A DNA stretch of 64,000 nucleotides from Mycoplasmopsis phocirhinis (GCF_004216495.1 NZ_CP034841.1:372001-436000), one strand, 5' to 3'. Shown: positions 1 to 12,626, numbered from the stretch's first letter. Translations and numbers: made by a program. The notes: generated from the letters alone by a model not told the origin.

Positions 1-50
1 CATATTTTAATTATATAAATAATTTTTAAAACAAAAAATAGAGCCTTGCT

Positions 51-1883
51 TTATTCTATATCTTCTTCGTCATCATGGATATCATCTTCAAGTTCGGATT
101 GATCGCCGAACATTTCACTACGCACATTTTTCAAAATTGACTTAGTTTTTGAATTAGTTTTTTCTTTTTTATCAAATTTAAGCTCGCTGTTTTGTAAAAC
201 TACATCATTAGGATCATCTGTGTATAAAATCGTTGGGATTATAATTGGTTTTCTTCTTTTTTCCTTATAAAAAAGATTTTCAAGTCGTTCTATAATTAAT
301 TGTTTTAACTCTACTATATTAAAATTTTGTGTGTTTTTAACATAGTATAAAGCTGCGCCGTGCGCTACACGCTTTGCTTCATTAACTAAAGCTAATGAAG
401 TTTTAACATAAAACGCACCTCGTGAGATTAGCGATGGTCGTCCAATTATATTTTTATTCGGACGGTCTATAACTAAACAAATATTAACAAAACCGCTTTC
501 AGCTAATTGCTGTCTTTCTTTGATTACATTGGCATTTAAATTTAACACATTATGCCCATCAATATAAATAGGTCCATAATCTATTTTTTCATCACTTTCA
601 CTCACTACTTGATTAATAATGTTATAAACACGACCTTTTTCGGGAATGAAAATATTATTAGGATTTACACCGTTGCGCACAGCACTTTGACCATGGACTA
701 TACTCATACGATATTCGCCATGGTAAGGAATAAAGTATTTAGGTTTAGTTAATTGAAAAATTTTATCGTGTTCATGTTTATATGCGTGTCCAGAAGTGTG
801 TAAATAACCATCTACACCATTTTCTTTGATATCTGCTCCTAGTTTAGCCAAACGGTTAATTAGAAGTTCAATCACCATATGATTACCTGGAATAGGACTA
901 GAAGAAAATATTATTAAATCACCTTTTTCTATTTTTACACTTTGGTGCTTACCGTGCGACATTCTCGCAAGAGCAGCTAATTGCTCACCTTGACTACCGG
1001 TTGTTAAAATAACTAAATCTTTATCGGGTACACTTGACACTTGTTTTTTATCAAGCAAAACCTTGTTATCAACATTAATATAACCTAATTTGCGACCAAT
1101 TTTTACGCCATTAACCATTGAACGACCAAAGGTGGCTACCTTTTTGCCTAATTTTGCAACTAATTCAATTATTGCTTTAACACGTGTTAAATTAGAAGCA
1201 AAAGCTGTAATAATCACTTTACGAGTTGCTTGCCTAATATATTTTTCAATATCTTTTAAAATATCGTTTTCTGAAGGAGAATGAAACGGACGCATTGCAT
1301 TTGTTGAATCAGATAATAAAACAGTTAAACCTTCTTTACCAATTTGATCTAAACGAGCAAAATCAGTATAACTTTCACCAATAGGATTGTAATCGAATCT
1401 AAAATCACCGGTGCACATTATTGAACCATTAGGAGTATTAATACGAATACCAAACGCATCTGGAATTGAGTGTTGTGCTGATCAAAAATCTACTCAACAT
1501 TCTCCAAAACGATGTACAGCCGATTTTTCAATTTCAATAAATTCAATATCACTTGGAACTTTGTGCTCTTCAAATTTTAATTTTAAATATTGAATTGCTA
1601 TACGTGGGGCGAATATTTTTTTAAAAGCCACTTGTTTAACTAAATAAACAACTCCTCCGATATGATCTTCGTGACCATGAGTAATGAATAAACCTTTAAT
1701 TTTGTGTTTATTTTGTGCTAAATACGAATAATCTGGAATTATGCCTTTAATACCAGTTTGTGCAGTATCAGCAAATTTAATTCCCGCATCAACTATAAAA
1801 ATATTGTCTTTATATTCAACAAATAATGAAGATTTACCAATTTCTTGTACACCACCAATTGCTACTAATCTTGTTGGGTTCAT
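51..1883 (-). CDS. rnj: Ribonuclease J (metallo-beta-lactamase/beta-CASP RNase)
   Basis: Cytoplasmic zinc-dependent ribonuclease of the RNase J family, which does 5'-exonucleolytic and endonucleolytic mRNA decay and rRNA processing. The 610-residue product is normal length for the family. The metallo-beta-lactamase signature HGHEDHIGG lies near residue 70. The beta-CASP part follows, with TTGSQGE and a late HTSGHA motif carrying metal or active-site residues. Two TGA codons near 1490 and 1480 read as Trp (GECWVDFW) and join what looks like two reading frames in the standard code. The start at 1883 has a strong AGGAGG at 1886-1892. Bacteria often carry two RNase J paralogues and I cannot say which this is, so the symbol is generic. 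Confidence 0.95.
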
Positions 1884-2020
1884 ATACCTCCTGTGTTTAA
1901 TTTATTATTAATAAAAGAAATTTATAAATAGTAATATCATATGTTATACCACAAAAATATAATAAACCAAAAAAGCAAGTAAAAATTTAGATAATTTGTT
2001 TAAACCTATAATAAAGTGAA

Positions 2021-2049
2021 AAAAAAGTTGCACTAAAATTGCAACTTTT
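2021..2049 (-). terminator. Rho-independent terminator of the MIB1-MIP1 unit
   Basis: A perfect 10-bp stem (AAAAGTTGCA at 2023-2032 with TGCAACTTTT at 2040-2049) around a 7-base loop. Read leftward it is followed by a run of eight T, and it lies about 65 bases after the MIP1 stop. Confidence 0.85.
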
Positions 2050-2114
2050 AATTTAGAGTTTTGTATATTTTAAACAAATGTTTTCAATAAATTTATACAA
2101 AATTATTAAAATTA

Positions 2115-4727
2115 CTAATTTGTTTTTTTATTCAATAAATCTTGGTTGTTGAATTTAAATTCATCGGGAATATTATCTTGCGAAACACCGTTAGGGAATA
2201 ATTGAGTTTTGAATGTGTTGTTATATTTTTTTTCTAATGCTTGTCTGTATGATGTTTTTTGGTTTTTGCCACCACCATAAATTAAATCATATTGTTCTAA
2301 ATTATACCCATTATAAGCATTTCTGTAATCTCATCCTTCTGATCTAAATGCCGCCACAAAATCAGTACGAGCATCTCTAATAATAGTACTGTGAACCCCA
2401 ACTAATCTATTTTCTTGATTTCTTACACTCGAACCAGATGAGCCGCCAATTGGTACAAAGTGTCTTAACATATATTGAAGGCCTGAATTAAAGTATTTTT
2501 GTGATTTATAATTCTCATCTAGAGTGGTATAAATATTTCTACCCCGAATTGGACTAACAATAAAGCCATCATTTAAACCAGGTTTATCTATAAATGAACG
2601 ATAACCAATTTGGTATGATAAATAATTACCTTTATCTAATTTTTCTTTAGATATGTTTTGTGGTCCATCTTCAGCAACAGCCTTGTTGTTATAGAATTCA
2701 TAATTAGAGTTGATTCATAAACTTTCATATGATTGTCTTGCTTCGTATTGATCTTTTTCGGTAATTGGATCTAAAAAGAAATCTTCTGTGGCTTTAGGAT
2801 ATCCTAGAGCAAATAATTCATCAGTTTTTTTCGGTGTTTGATCTTTTTTAATTACTAAATCAAAATCAATTTGGTCATAGTCTTTTAAATAAGATGTTGA
2901 TAAAAATTTAACTTTTTTATTTTCTTCTCAATTAGCGTAATTATTTGTCACTGCTTTTGCAATTTCTTCACCAAAATCTTTGCCGTTAATCGAATTTAAA
3001 AATTCATCTTCTTTATCTTTGCGGTCATTTTGTAGGCTAAATTTATTTTTATCAATGCTGTTGAATTTTGAAAAATCAACTTCAATCACAGCAAAATCTA
3101 TCATTTCTTCAACATCAGCGTATTCTTTTTTTCCTTTTTCATCTAAATATTGTTTAGGTGAGGTGTTCAAATAATCTGTAGCATCATAAATTCTAGTAAC
3201 TGCTTCTTTGACTTTATCGCCATTAAATGAATATGTATAAAAATGAGGATCAAAACCAGTTATTTTTAATTTGGTGTTTAAACCAACTCCAGGCGTTGAT
3301 TGTAGAACAGTAATACTTAAACCATTAAAGCCTTGACGATGGAAAATTCTTGCTACGTGAGAATTGGTTCCAAAATATCATTTGGTTGGATATTTACCAT
3401 CTTTAGAGATTTCATAGTCCATAATTCACATAGTACCTGAAGAAGCACGAAGTTTTTTGCCACTTGATTTTTGAGTTTCATAATCTTGAATTTGTTTTTC
3501 TCAACTTTGGATAACTTTTTCAAAAGTTAATGTTTTTATTTCAGTATTGATTGTGTTATTAATTTGAGCAATGTCTGCTTCAAATCTTTTCTTAATACCT
3601 TCTTTATCAATTTCAGCCGTACGTGGGTCTTCTAATTGTTGTTTTAATTGAAATTGTAAATCTAATATTTTTTCTCTTTCAACATTCGCTAATGCTTCAA
3701 TATATTCAGCTAAACGTTGGTTATTTTGAGCTGCTTGTCATTCCTTCATTTTAGCAATGTTAGATTTTAATTCTTCGATTTCAGAAGCGAAATCATCAAA
3801 ATATGAAAATGACACCGACATTGTTTGGTAAGCTATATCTCTATAAGTTTCGTTAGGCAATAAACGAGCTAAACCAATAGATTGAAAAATATTTCTATTG
3901 CCTAAAAAATCTGTTTTTGAGTATCTTGTTGGTGGTGTACCAGTGTTAATTGATAAACCTTCAATTGCGCCATCAGGTTTAAACTTTGGTACAGTAAAAC
4001 CTTTATAAACACCATCTTCATAACTTGGTATTTTAGCCTCGACTGCTAAATCATTAAATTTTTGAGCATATTCAGGTGTATAGTTTAAACCATCTCTTAC
4101 TTCGTTAATTGGACGGTTTTGGTATTGTTGCTTTAATTCACGTAAATATTCTTCATTATCAATTTGATATCTTTGTGTTTGATTGGCATTAATATATTCG
4201 CTCGTTACTGTGTTTCGAGTTGTATCAATTGGTATAGTTCCTTGTGCATCGACACCCATTGGTGTGGTTTTAAAACCACTTAATTCATAATTTTTTAAGC
4301 TAGTTTTAGTTTTATCAGTTTTATTTGTAATTTGAACCTTAAAGCTAGCCATTCCAGTTATATTAGCATCAAATTTAGCATCAATTGCAATCAAATTAAA
4401 ATCAAAATTTTTATCTAAATTATTTTTCAAAGTTAAGTTTACTAAATCTTTATTTTGAGATAGTGTCAAGGCATCAATATTAGATCTAGACGTATCAGCA
4501 CCACGACCAAATTTAGCCTCAAACACTTCGTCAAAACTCAATGCTTGTATTGCTTGTAAATCTAAATTACTTAAATCTTTTTTTGTTTCAGTACCTTTTT
4601 TATCGTTATTTTGTCCTCCGCCATCAATATTATCATTTTCTTTTTTAGCACATGCTACCGCAATTGTCGGAATTGTTGCTGAAATTGAGGCTAATGAAAA
4701 CACTAAATATAATTTATTTTTTTTCAT
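2115..4727 (-). CDS. mip: Mycoplasma immunoglobulin protease MIP, copy 1 (lipoprotein serine protease)
   Basis: Surface lipoprotein of 870 residues in the DUF31/MIP family. In M. mycoides, MIP cleaves the heavy chain of IgG that is held by its partner MIB. A lipobox ends in Cys26 (IAVAC). A helical, charged region spans roughly residues 320-440. The trypsin-like catalytic domain shows His457 in GTNSHVA, Asp544 in IDFAVIEVD and Ser764 in GGSSGSS, so all three expected catalytic residues are present. Several TGA codons read as Trp. The gene begins 18 bases after MIB1 ends, with a GAAAGGA ribosome site between, so the two are almost certainly cotranscribed. A terminator follows at 2021-2049. Function is assigned by family and by linkage to MIB. 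Confidence 0.92.
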
Positions 4728-4745
4728 TTTTATATTTTCCTTTCT

Positions 4746-7043
4746 TTATTGGAAACTAAATCCATTATCTTGCTCTACTGTAAAGCCAGCATTTTGCAAT
4801 TTTTGAACAACACTATCTTTATTTGGAGTATCAACATCCACTAAAATTTTGCCTAAAAAATCCTTATTATCATTTTTTACTAATTCTTTAAAACGAATTA
4901 AATTAGCAATAGCAGTTGAACTTAAATCTTCCTTGATTTTGAAACCAACTGTGGTTGGGCCATTTGAAAATTTTATTTTTGGTCTTTCAGTCGCAAATGC
5001 TTGAGCAAAATTTTCAAAACCGGCTTGTTCCAAATTTAAATTATCAATTTCAAAAAATCTATCATTATTATAAAAAGTTGCTCTTCAAATTTTACGTGAG
5101 TTGTTTGAAGATTTAATAATATCGTTAAAGATTAAACCCCGCAGCGATTTAATTTCAGGAACACGACTAAAATCAAGTCCAGTAGGATAACTATTGCCAC
5201 CTTCATTGTGATCAGCATCTAAACCACTTCCATATGCTCCTTGAAAAAATGGTTCATTATTACGAGCATAATATGCCATTCTTAAACCTAAATTAATCCG
5301 TTCAAACGGATTAGTTGAATTTTTATCATAATCTTGAACATCAAAGGCTAAAGTGTTAAAAGTAATACGCGTAAAAATGACTGCACCAGCTGCGTATTCG
5401 CTGCTAACATTATAATCATTAGTATTAATTCATTCTGTTTTGCGCAAAGCAAGAGGATTTATACTTCATTCATCTAATAGTGAATTACCCCGAGTGTATA
5501 GAGCCAATTCTTTAATGCTTTTATTTTCTAATTCTATTAAAGAACCAGTATTAGTAGCACGATCACTAAAATGCAATTCAAGTTGTAGAATTTTATCTGG
5601 CAATTCTCTTAAAATCGGTTTAAAAGCTTGTGCTGTGTCATTTTCGCCCATGTTTTTGATACGATATGAAATAACATTTAAGTTGTTTTGTTTTACTCTT
5701 TGAATTAATTTAATAGTTTTATCATAACCTAATTTATTGGCAGCATCAATTTCTAACACATAACCTTGATTGATTTGTTTTGGATCATTTTCAATAAATT
5801 TATCTCTAGTCATTAAAATGATTTTGACACCGTCGCCAGTTTGTACTAAATCTTTAAATTCATTATCAGTTAGTGTGACATCGCTGCTAGTTCAGCCTGG
5901 ATAACTTCCGTCTCTTATTTGGTCTGGACTTCTATTGTATGGCGAATCATAACTAAATACGCGACGAGTTAAATTATCTCTTTTTAATCTTGAAATTGTG
6001 CCATTATAATCATCAGGTAAATTATATGCGCTAGATTCTAATTCTCCGTTTTCAGTAAAATAGGTTTCGCGTTGATCTAAAACATAACCTTTTGCTAAAT
6101 AATCTTCTGCTACTTTTGAAAGTTTAGTTACTTTAGAAAAATCTATATGATTATATAATCAAAGATAACGATAGGCTTTACTACCTCCAAAATCAAAAGT
6201 ATCATATTGAGCTAAACCTTCTTCATTTAAAAATTTTTTAACATTTTCGCTGTCAAATAATCTTTGTCATTTTCAAAATTCTTTATCTCAATAATGACTA
6301 TTTTGTTTGACAAAATTATCTATTTTTGTGCCATTTAGTTCTTTGATATGAAGATACGAATCAATCAAAATTTTAATCATATCCCCGTTTAGGCCAACAG
6401 GGCCACCTTTGGCGTTTTCAACGGCCGCTTTTCTTAATTTATCTGTGACATCAACAGAAATAATTTTACCTGTTGTATCGTTTTGGTATGGGTTTGGATT
6501 AGTAATACTATGTTTAACATCATATTTAAAAATTTGCCGAGTTTTTGCATTTTCAATTTTAGCATGAACATCAACACCTACAAGAGTTAAATTAGCTAAA
6601 TTATCTTCATAAGCAACTTCTCTATCTTCATCACTAATTAAATTATTTAATTCTTGTTTAGGTTGTTGAATTGGTTCAATTTTTGGTTTTGGTACAGGTT
6701 TAACTTCGGCTTTAGGTTCAGGTTTTGGTTTAGGTTTATCTTCGGCTGTAATTTTAATGATTTTTATTTCTTTTTTTGGTTCAGGTTTTGGTTTTGGTTG
6801 AGGTGTAGGTTTTGGAATTTCTTTAAGGTTAAGGTCTATGAGTGAATTAAGTGTTTTGTCTAATTCCAAATTGTCTTTAGCAATAAAATTTTGACTAGCC
6901 TTTGCATTAGTTTGATAATCAATAGCATTTACTGGTTTAGATGCTGCTAAATATATAGCAACACTTGCAATTGAAGTTAAACTAATAGTAGATAAAACAG
7001 ATAAACTAATCAATTTATTTTTCTTATTTTTAAAAAATTTCAT
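4746..7043 (-). CDS. mib: Mycoplasma immunoglobulin-binding protein MIB, copy 1
   Basis: Membrane-anchored antibody-capture protein of 765 residues. MIB grips the Fab light chain of IgG and presents the heavy chain to MIP. Residues 1-40 hold a basic start and one hydrophobic segment ending in ASKPVNA, either an uncleaved anchor or a signal peptide; no lipobox Cys is seen. Residues 77-130 form a Pro/Lys/Glu linker of repeated PKPKPEP units, expected to stretch away from the membrane. The rest matches MIB2 along its length. AAGGAGAG precedes the ATG at 7043, and TATAAT is read at 7090-7085 about 40 bases upstream. Reading frame is intact, with Trp at TGA codons. It heads the MIB1-MIP1 operon. 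Confidence 0.9.
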
Positions 7044-7223
7044 TCTCTCTCCTTATTGCAAAACTTACAATAATTTATGTAAAAATTATAATATTTAATT
7101 TTTTTTAAAAATAATTAAAAAAAATATCTTAAAATGCTTATTTTCGCTTTAATTGGTAAAAATAATAAAAAAATGATTTAGCAAAAAATAAAGATTTAAA
7201 AGACAAAAAATATAAATAAAAAA

Positions 7224-7313
7224 TGGCCGGTAGTAAGGGATTTGAACCCTTGAGTGATTTGCACCACTATTTGTTTTCGAGACAAACCTCTTCAGCCACT
7301 CGAGCAACTACCG
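7224..7313 (-). tRNA. tRNA-Ser (anticodon CGA)
   Basis: Leftward cloverleaf with a 7-bp acceptor stem (CGGTAGT with ACTACCG), a TTTGT/ACAAA anticodon stem around loop CTCGAAA (anticodon CGA, reading UCG), a long variable arm typical of serine tRNA, and the T-arm GGGTTCAAATCCC. The CCA end is encoded (7224-7226 on the complement). It separates MIB1 from the divergent lgt unit. Confidence 0.95.
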
Positions 7314-7414
7314 TTTTGCATCATTAATTATGTTATTAAATTTACACATAATTTATATATACATTATAATTAAAAAGATAAATATTAATAGAAATTAAAA
7401 TAAAAGGAGGTCAA

Positions 7415-8386
7415 ATGAATATCGAAAATAAATTTGGTATTGTAGCTGGTGTTCCTGCCAATTCAGCTTCAGTGTTATTTAATATTGGAGCTTTGCCAAT
7501 TCGTACATATTCAATTACATTGATGATGGGTATGTTGGCGGCCATTTTAACTATTGCGTTTTTTTGAAAAAGAGAAAAATATAAATGAGATATTTTATAC
7601 ACTTTGATTGTAATAGTTATTCCGACTTCAATAGTTGGTGCTCGTTTATGAGATTTAGTTGAAGAAGCTATTTATAACCCAAATTATGATTTTTCAAATT
7701 GGTATAAAGTTTGAGAAGGTGGTTTAAGTATTCAAGGTGGAGTAATTTTGAGTGCTGCGTGTGGGATGATTTATGCTTATCATCGTCGACACGATGTCGA
7801 TTTTAGAAAAGTGTTAGATTTTATTATTCCAACAATTTTAATAGGACAAGTAATTGGCCGTTGAGGAAACTACGCTAACCATGAAGTTTATGGAAAAGTA
7901 GATTGAGATGGTTCATCTGTATTAATTTTTGGTAAAACTTTTGCCCAAAATCTATTTATTTCAGATGCGTATAGTGCATCACTAAATCAACCAGGTTTAT
8001 TTAGATACCCATTATTTTTATACGAAGGTTTAGCAAACCTTGCTGGCTATTTAGTGCTAGTTTGAATAATTAATTTATTTGGTTTGTTAAAACCTGGTTC
8101 AAATTCAGGCTTATACTTTGTGTGATATGGTTTAGTAAGATTGGCTCTTGAACCTTTACGTGAAAGTGCTTTTCAAATCTACACCATCGCATCATTGGTA
8201 TTTATCGCACTAGGAACAGCAATGTTTATTTACTTTATGTTCTTCAATCCAATACATTACAAAAAAACTAAAAATAAATACAGATTTAAATATATTTATT
8301 CACACCCACAAAAATATTTAGACCATGTGAATAAAACAAGACTATTTGATAGAAAAAAACCTGTTTATACAGTATTAAGGGGATAA
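7415..8386 (+). CDS. lgt: Prolipoprotein diacylglyceryl transferase Lgt
   Basis: Integral membrane enzyme that moves diacylglycerol from phosphatidylglycerol to the lipobox cysteine of prolipoproteins, the first step of lipoprotein maturation. The 323-residue product has multiple hydrophobic segments and the Lgt signature GRWGNYANHEVYG in the middle. RYPLFLYEG and GLYFVWYGLVRLALEP-type stretches follow. TGA codes for Trp many times. An AAAGGAGGT site directly precedes the ATG at 7415. The stop overlaps the leader of trxB, whose ATG is two bases later, so the two genes form an operon. The window encodes at least five predicted lipoproteins that would be its substrates. Confidence 0.95.
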
Positions 8387-8388
8387 AA

Positions 8389-9312
8389 ATGGAATACGAT
8401 GTAATTATTATAGGTACTGGACCTGCTGGTTCAAATGCAGCTCTATATGCTGCTAGAGGTGGACTTAAAACTTTAATTATTGAAAAAGAAAATACCGGAG
8501 GTAAAATTGTTACTAGTGCTACAGTTGAAAACTGATTAGGTACAAGCACAATTTCTGGTTATGATTTAGGTGAAAAAATGCTAAATCACGCAAAAGAAAA
8601 CGGTGCTAAATTATTGATGGCTGAAGTTGTTAAAATTAATTCTTTATCTGAATTTGAAAAAGAAGTAGTTTTAAAAAACAGCAAAGTTATAACAACTAAA
8701 TCAATTATTGTAGCAACTGGCTTAAAACACCGCGAACCAACATTTATTAAAAACTACGAGCAATTTCGTAATAACGGTGTTCACTTCTGTACAACTTGTG
8801 ATGCACCTTTATACCGTAACAAAAATATAGTTGTTTTAGGTGGTGGTAATTCAGCTGTTGAAGAAGCAATCTTTGCTGCTAGATTTGTCAATCATGTTGA
8901 TATGATCGTTTTAAATGAAATAACAGCTGATAAAGTACTTGTTGATGCTTTAAAACAAACCCCAAATATTAGCGTTCATACACAATCACAAATTTTAGAA
9001 TTAAACGGTGATGAAGATGGAATTAAAGAAGTCGTGGTTCAAAATAACCAAACAAATGAAATAACAAAATTTAATTCTTTAGCACTATTTTCACTAATTG
9101 GTTTTGTGCCTGACAACTCAATTCATAAACATTTAAATTTAACCGATGAAAAAGGTTTTATTAAAGTTAACGAAGATATGGAAACTTCAGTCAAAAACAT
9201 TTATGCTGCTGGAGATATTATTGTTAAAAAAGTTAGACAATTAATAACTGCGGCCAGTGATGGCTGTGTAGCAGCTAAAACTTTAATCGATAAAATAAAC
9301 TTAAATAAATAA
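8389..9312 (+). CDS. trxB: Thioredoxin reductase
   Basis: FAD/NADPH flavoenzyme that reduces thioredoxin; cytoplasmic, 307 residues, which is normal length. The FAD-binding GTGPAGSNAALYAARGG is at the N-terminus. The redox pair is in FCTTCDAP. The NADPH-binding GGGNSAVEEA follows, and the C-terminal FAD site reads YAAGDI. One TGA near residue 46 is Trp (ENWLG). The ATG at 8389 lies two bases after the lgt stop, and its ribosome site (AAGGGGAT) is within the end of lgt. The lgt-trxB pairing is common in Firmicutes and mycoplasmas. Confidence 0.95.
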
Positions 9313-9407
9313 GCAAAATTTGATAAAATTTGTTTCTAAAAAAACCATTTTTAAGTATAATTAAAATACTTTTTATGAATAATTAATTATTAAATGAAAG
9401 GAGCAAA

Positions 9408-9602
9408 ATGGCTAGAGTAGATCAATTAACAGGTAAGCGTGCACAAACAGGAAATAAACGTTCTCACGCTATGAATGCATCTAAAAGAAAATTTAACTTA
9501 AACTTACAAAAAGTTAAAATGTATGTTGATGGCAAAAAAGTTACTTTAAGAGTTACAGCAAAAACAGCTAAAACCCTTAGAAGAAACGCTGCTAGTGTTT
9601 AA
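9408..9602 (+). CDS. rpmB: 50S ribosomal protein L28
   Basis: Small basic ribosomal protein of 64 residues beginning [16 protein letters not shown], the usual L28 start, and ending in the TAKTLRR region. It has its own AAAGGAG site at 9398-9404 and a roughly 95-base leader after trxB, so it may have its own promoter. A strong terminator follows at once. Confidence 0.95.
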   Translation: MARVDQLTGKRAQTGNKRSHAMNASKRKFNLNLQKVKMYVDGKKVTLRVTAKTAKTLRRNAASV

Positions 9603-9624
9603 TTTCTTTCATTATCTAAAGTTT

Positions 9625-9656
9625 AACTCAGCAATAATAATGCTGAGTTTTTTATT
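9625..9656 (+). terminator. Terminator after rpmB
   Basis: Stem AACTCAGCA (9625-9633) and TGCTGAGTT (9641-9649), 7-base loop, then a T-rich tail. Confidence 0.9.
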
Positions 9657-9669
9657 TTAATAAATAAAA

Positions 9670-9692
9670 AAATACTCAAAACTGAGCATTTA
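9670..9692 (-). terminator. Terminator of the F1-like ATPase operon
   Basis: Read leftward, TGCTCA and TGAGTA pair around GTTT and are followed by a run of seven T. It lies just after the stop of the beta-like gene, back to back with the rpmB terminator. Confidence 0.65.
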
Positions 9693-9701
9693 TAAGTTTA
9701 A

Positions 9702-11078
9702 TTATAGACCTAATTCTTTATCAGTTGGAATATTCAGAGCTGAACCTACATATGAGAAAATTTCAGGACTTTGTTTTAAATATTCACCATTAAGAATTCT
9801 TTGAACACTTTTAACAGTGTCTTTTAATTTAACAAACTCACCTTTTGATTTAGTAAAATGTTCGGTCATAAAGAAGTTTTGAGTAAAGAAGTTTTCCAGT
9901 TGTAATGCTTTTTTAACAATGGTTTTGTTTTCGTCATCTAATTCATCAAAACCTAAAATTAAAATAACATCTTCTAGATCTTTATAAGTTTTTAAAATTC
10001 TTTTTGTTTCAATAATTGCGTTGAAATGTTCTTTACCAATAATTGTTTCATTGACTGAGTTTGATTGACTAGCTAAAGGGTCAAAGGCTGGAAAAATATT
10101 TTTTGCTGTTTGAGCTCTTGATAAAACAAGGTTACCGTCAAGGTGATTGAACACTGCCACAGCAGAAGGATCTGACAAGTCATCCATTGGTAAAAACATT
10201 GTTTGGAATGATGTAATAGCCCCATTAGCATTTTTAAACATACGGTGTTCAATGTTAGCCACATCGCTTTCCAATGTTGATTGATAACCACCTACAGAAG
10301 GTTTTTTACCTAGCGATGAACTAACTTCATTTTCAGCTTGAACAAAACGGTAAATGTTATCAATAAATAATAATACATCTTCTTTTTCTTTGTCTCTTAA
10401 ATATTCAGCAGCTGTAATTCCAATCGGAACAATAGACATTCTAGCACCTGGCGATTCGTTCATTTTTGAAACAAACATAATTGAGTTTTTTAATAAATTA
10501 GAACTTTTTAGTTCGTTATATAGTTCAATACCCTCGCGCGAACGCTCGCCGGAACCAATGAATATGTTACTTGTTTGTTTATTGGCATTATTAACATTAA
10601 AAATAATTTCTTTCATTAAAACTGTTTTACCAACTCCAGCTCCACCAAAAATACCCATTTTGTAGCCTTTAATAATTGGGATGAAAAAATCTATTGCTTT
10701 AATTCCAGTTTCAATTAATTCAACTTTGGTGTCAATAAATTTATCTTTATTAATGGTTGAATTCATTTCAACATATTCGGGTGTATCAATTTGTGGTAAA
10801 AGCGGCAAACCAGTAAAACTATAAATGTTATTTTTTGATTTTTTACCTACAGGTACCATGAAACTCTTATTTGTATTTAATACTTCATCGTTCAGCGCAA
10901 TAGGCTGATAAGTATAAATAACAATAGCTTTTACAGTAGTATCGTTTAAAACTCTTTTAACTAATAAATAGGTTTTGCCATCGTGCAAGGTTAATAAGTT
11001 GTTTACTTTAGGTAAATTTTCAGTCGCAAACTGAATTTCAATAACATCTGTGTTAAATTTAATAATTTTTCCTGTCAT
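9702..11078 (-). CDS. F1-like X0 ATPase, beta-like subunit
   Basis: Catalytic-type subunit of a mycoplasma-specific F1-like ATPase, 458 residues. It keeps the P-loop GGAGVGKT (145-152), the GERSREG motif (177-183) whose Glu activates water in true F1-beta, and a Walker B-like LLFIDNIYRF. These support real ATP hydrolysis. It diverges strongly from housekeeping AtpD outside the motifs. It is last in a seven-gene leftward cluster, and its ATG shares a base with the stop of the alpha-like gene. The family was described as type 3 F1-like ATPase in mycoplasmas. I infer type 3 from the adjacency to MIB-MIP. Confidence 0.9.
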   Translation of the reverse strand: MTGKIIKFNTDVIEIQFATENLPKVNNLLTLHDGKTYLLVKRVLNDTTVKAIVIYTYQPIALNDEVLNTNKSFMVPVGKKSKNNIYSFTGLPLLPQIDTPEYVEMNSTINKDKFIDTKVELIETGIKAIDFFIPIIKGYKMGIFGGAGVGKTVLMKEIIFNVNNANKQTSNIFIGSGERSREGIELYNELKSSNLLKNSIMFVSKMNESPGARMSIVPIGITAAEYLRDKEKEDVLLFIDNIYRFVQAENEVSSSLGKKPSVGGYQSTLESDVANIEHRMFKNANGAITSFQTMFLPMDDLSDPSAVAVFNHLDGNLVLSRAQTAKNIFPAFDPLASQSNSVNETIIGKEHFNAIIETKRILKTYKDLEDVILILGFDELDDENKTIVKKALQLENFFTQNFFMTEHFTKSKGEFVKLKDTVKSVQRILNGEYLKQSPEIFSYVGSALNIPTDKELGL

Positions 11079-12616
11079 TATTTATCTCCTAACATTGAAG
11101 CAATTGACGAAAGATCTTGTTTATCAAGTTCAATAAATTTGTGTTCAACTTTAACATCTCAACCTAAATTTAAATAATCTGAATATTGTTTTAGAGCAAA
11201 AGCAAAAAAGTTTTTTACCATATTGTCATCGTATTTGTTAGAACTAGAAATAATTTCAAATGATTTTTTGGCTTCGTTATTAACATCAATTAATTTATTT
11301 AGAAAACTCATTGCTTTTTGTTCATCTTTAACACCTTTAAACAAACCTCATGAAATTATTTTTGAAGTTAAAAGAATAAATCTGTTTGAATATAATGAAT
11401 ACCCTCTTTGTGTAAACATTTTTTCAATCATTTTACCTTTTGACAGTAATAACGAGGTTTCAGCGTTAAATTCATAATCTAAAGTTGCTAATTTTAAGTG
11501 GCGTTTGTATTTACGATAAATTTTACCAATTTCGCCAGCTACTTTAGTTATTGTGTGATTTTGCACACTTGAACCAGTTCTAGATACTGATAAATCAATA
11601 TTAATTGCCGGTAATTTACCAGCAGCAAATAAATCTGAACTAGTTACAATTTGTCCATCAGTAATTGAAATGATATTTGAAGAAATTAAAGAAGTAATAT
11701 CGCCATCAATAGTTTGTAAAATCGGTAAAGCTGTTATAGTTTTACGTCCAACAAAACTACCTGATCTTTCCAATAATTGTGAGTGGGCAAAGAAAATATC
11801 CCCAGGCATTGCTTCTTTTCCAACAGGAGCATCTGAAAGTAATGCCATTTCTCTAAATACATTTGCGTGTTTAGTTAAATCGTCAAAAACAATTAAAACA
11901 TCATCAGTTTGAGAAATGTTTTCGGCATGAGCCATACCCACATAAGGAGCTAAATATTGATCATAAGTTGAAGTTGCGAAGGCATCAATAATAATTGTAT
12001 TTTTCAAAGCATTATGTTTTTGCAATGTTGAATACACCATTGCAATTGTTTCTCTTTTTTGGCCAATAGCAACATAAATACATTTAACATTTTTGTTAGC
12101 TTGATTAATTATTGTATTCAAAGCGATATGTGTTTTACCAGTTTGACGATCACCAATAATTAATTCACGTTGACCTTTACCAATTGGGATTAATAAGTCA
12201 ATGGCTGGAATACCAGTATAAAGTTGTTCATTTAGCGTTTTAACACTCATCAAATCGTGAGCTAGGTTAAAAATTGGACTTGAGTGTAATGTTGGAGAAA
12301 AAGATGGTTTAGGCATTGCACTAGGCAAAATTATATTGCCGGCAACATCAATAACTTTTCCAAAATAAGATTGTGAAGTAAACACGCTAAAATTGGTGTT
12401 TAATAATTCTAGTTCATCACCAACTGCTAATTGGTGTTCTTCATCACTTGATAATAAAATTGCACTTTTGTTATCAGCATTAATTAAAATAAACTTAATA
12501 TGTGGTTTATCTTTAGCAATAAACATTTGTTTTTGTGAGTAATTAAATGTACCTTCAACTTGAACCATATAGTCAAAAATAGATGTAATTACTGGATTTT
12601 TTGTAGTTTTGGCCAT
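11078..12616 (-). CDS. F1-like X0 ATPase, alpha-like subunit
   Basis: Nucleotide-binding partner of the beta-like subunit, 512 residues. The P-loop is GDRQTGKT (155-162), the form seen in F1-alpha, followed by an alpha-type SVSRTGSSVQ region. A TGA at 11345-11347 is Trp and joins the last 90 residues. ATG at 12616 is preceded by AAGGA, and the stop overlaps the beta-like start (TAATG). Divergent from AtpA, as expected for this family. Confidence 0.9.
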
Positions 12617-12626
12617 GTTTTCCTTT

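Noticed and set aside
6654..6845. Rightward frame of Phe/Trp/Arg-rich repeats opposite MIB1, and a similar one at 22580-22909
   Set aside because: They are antisense shadows of the Pro/Lys/Glu linker codons of MIB1 and MIB2, with no ribosome site.
9702..12616. Housekeeping F1Fo ATP synthase genes
   Set aside because: Gene order, the divergent sequences, and the absence of F0 a/b/c subunits fit the mycoplasma F1-like X0 cluster instead.
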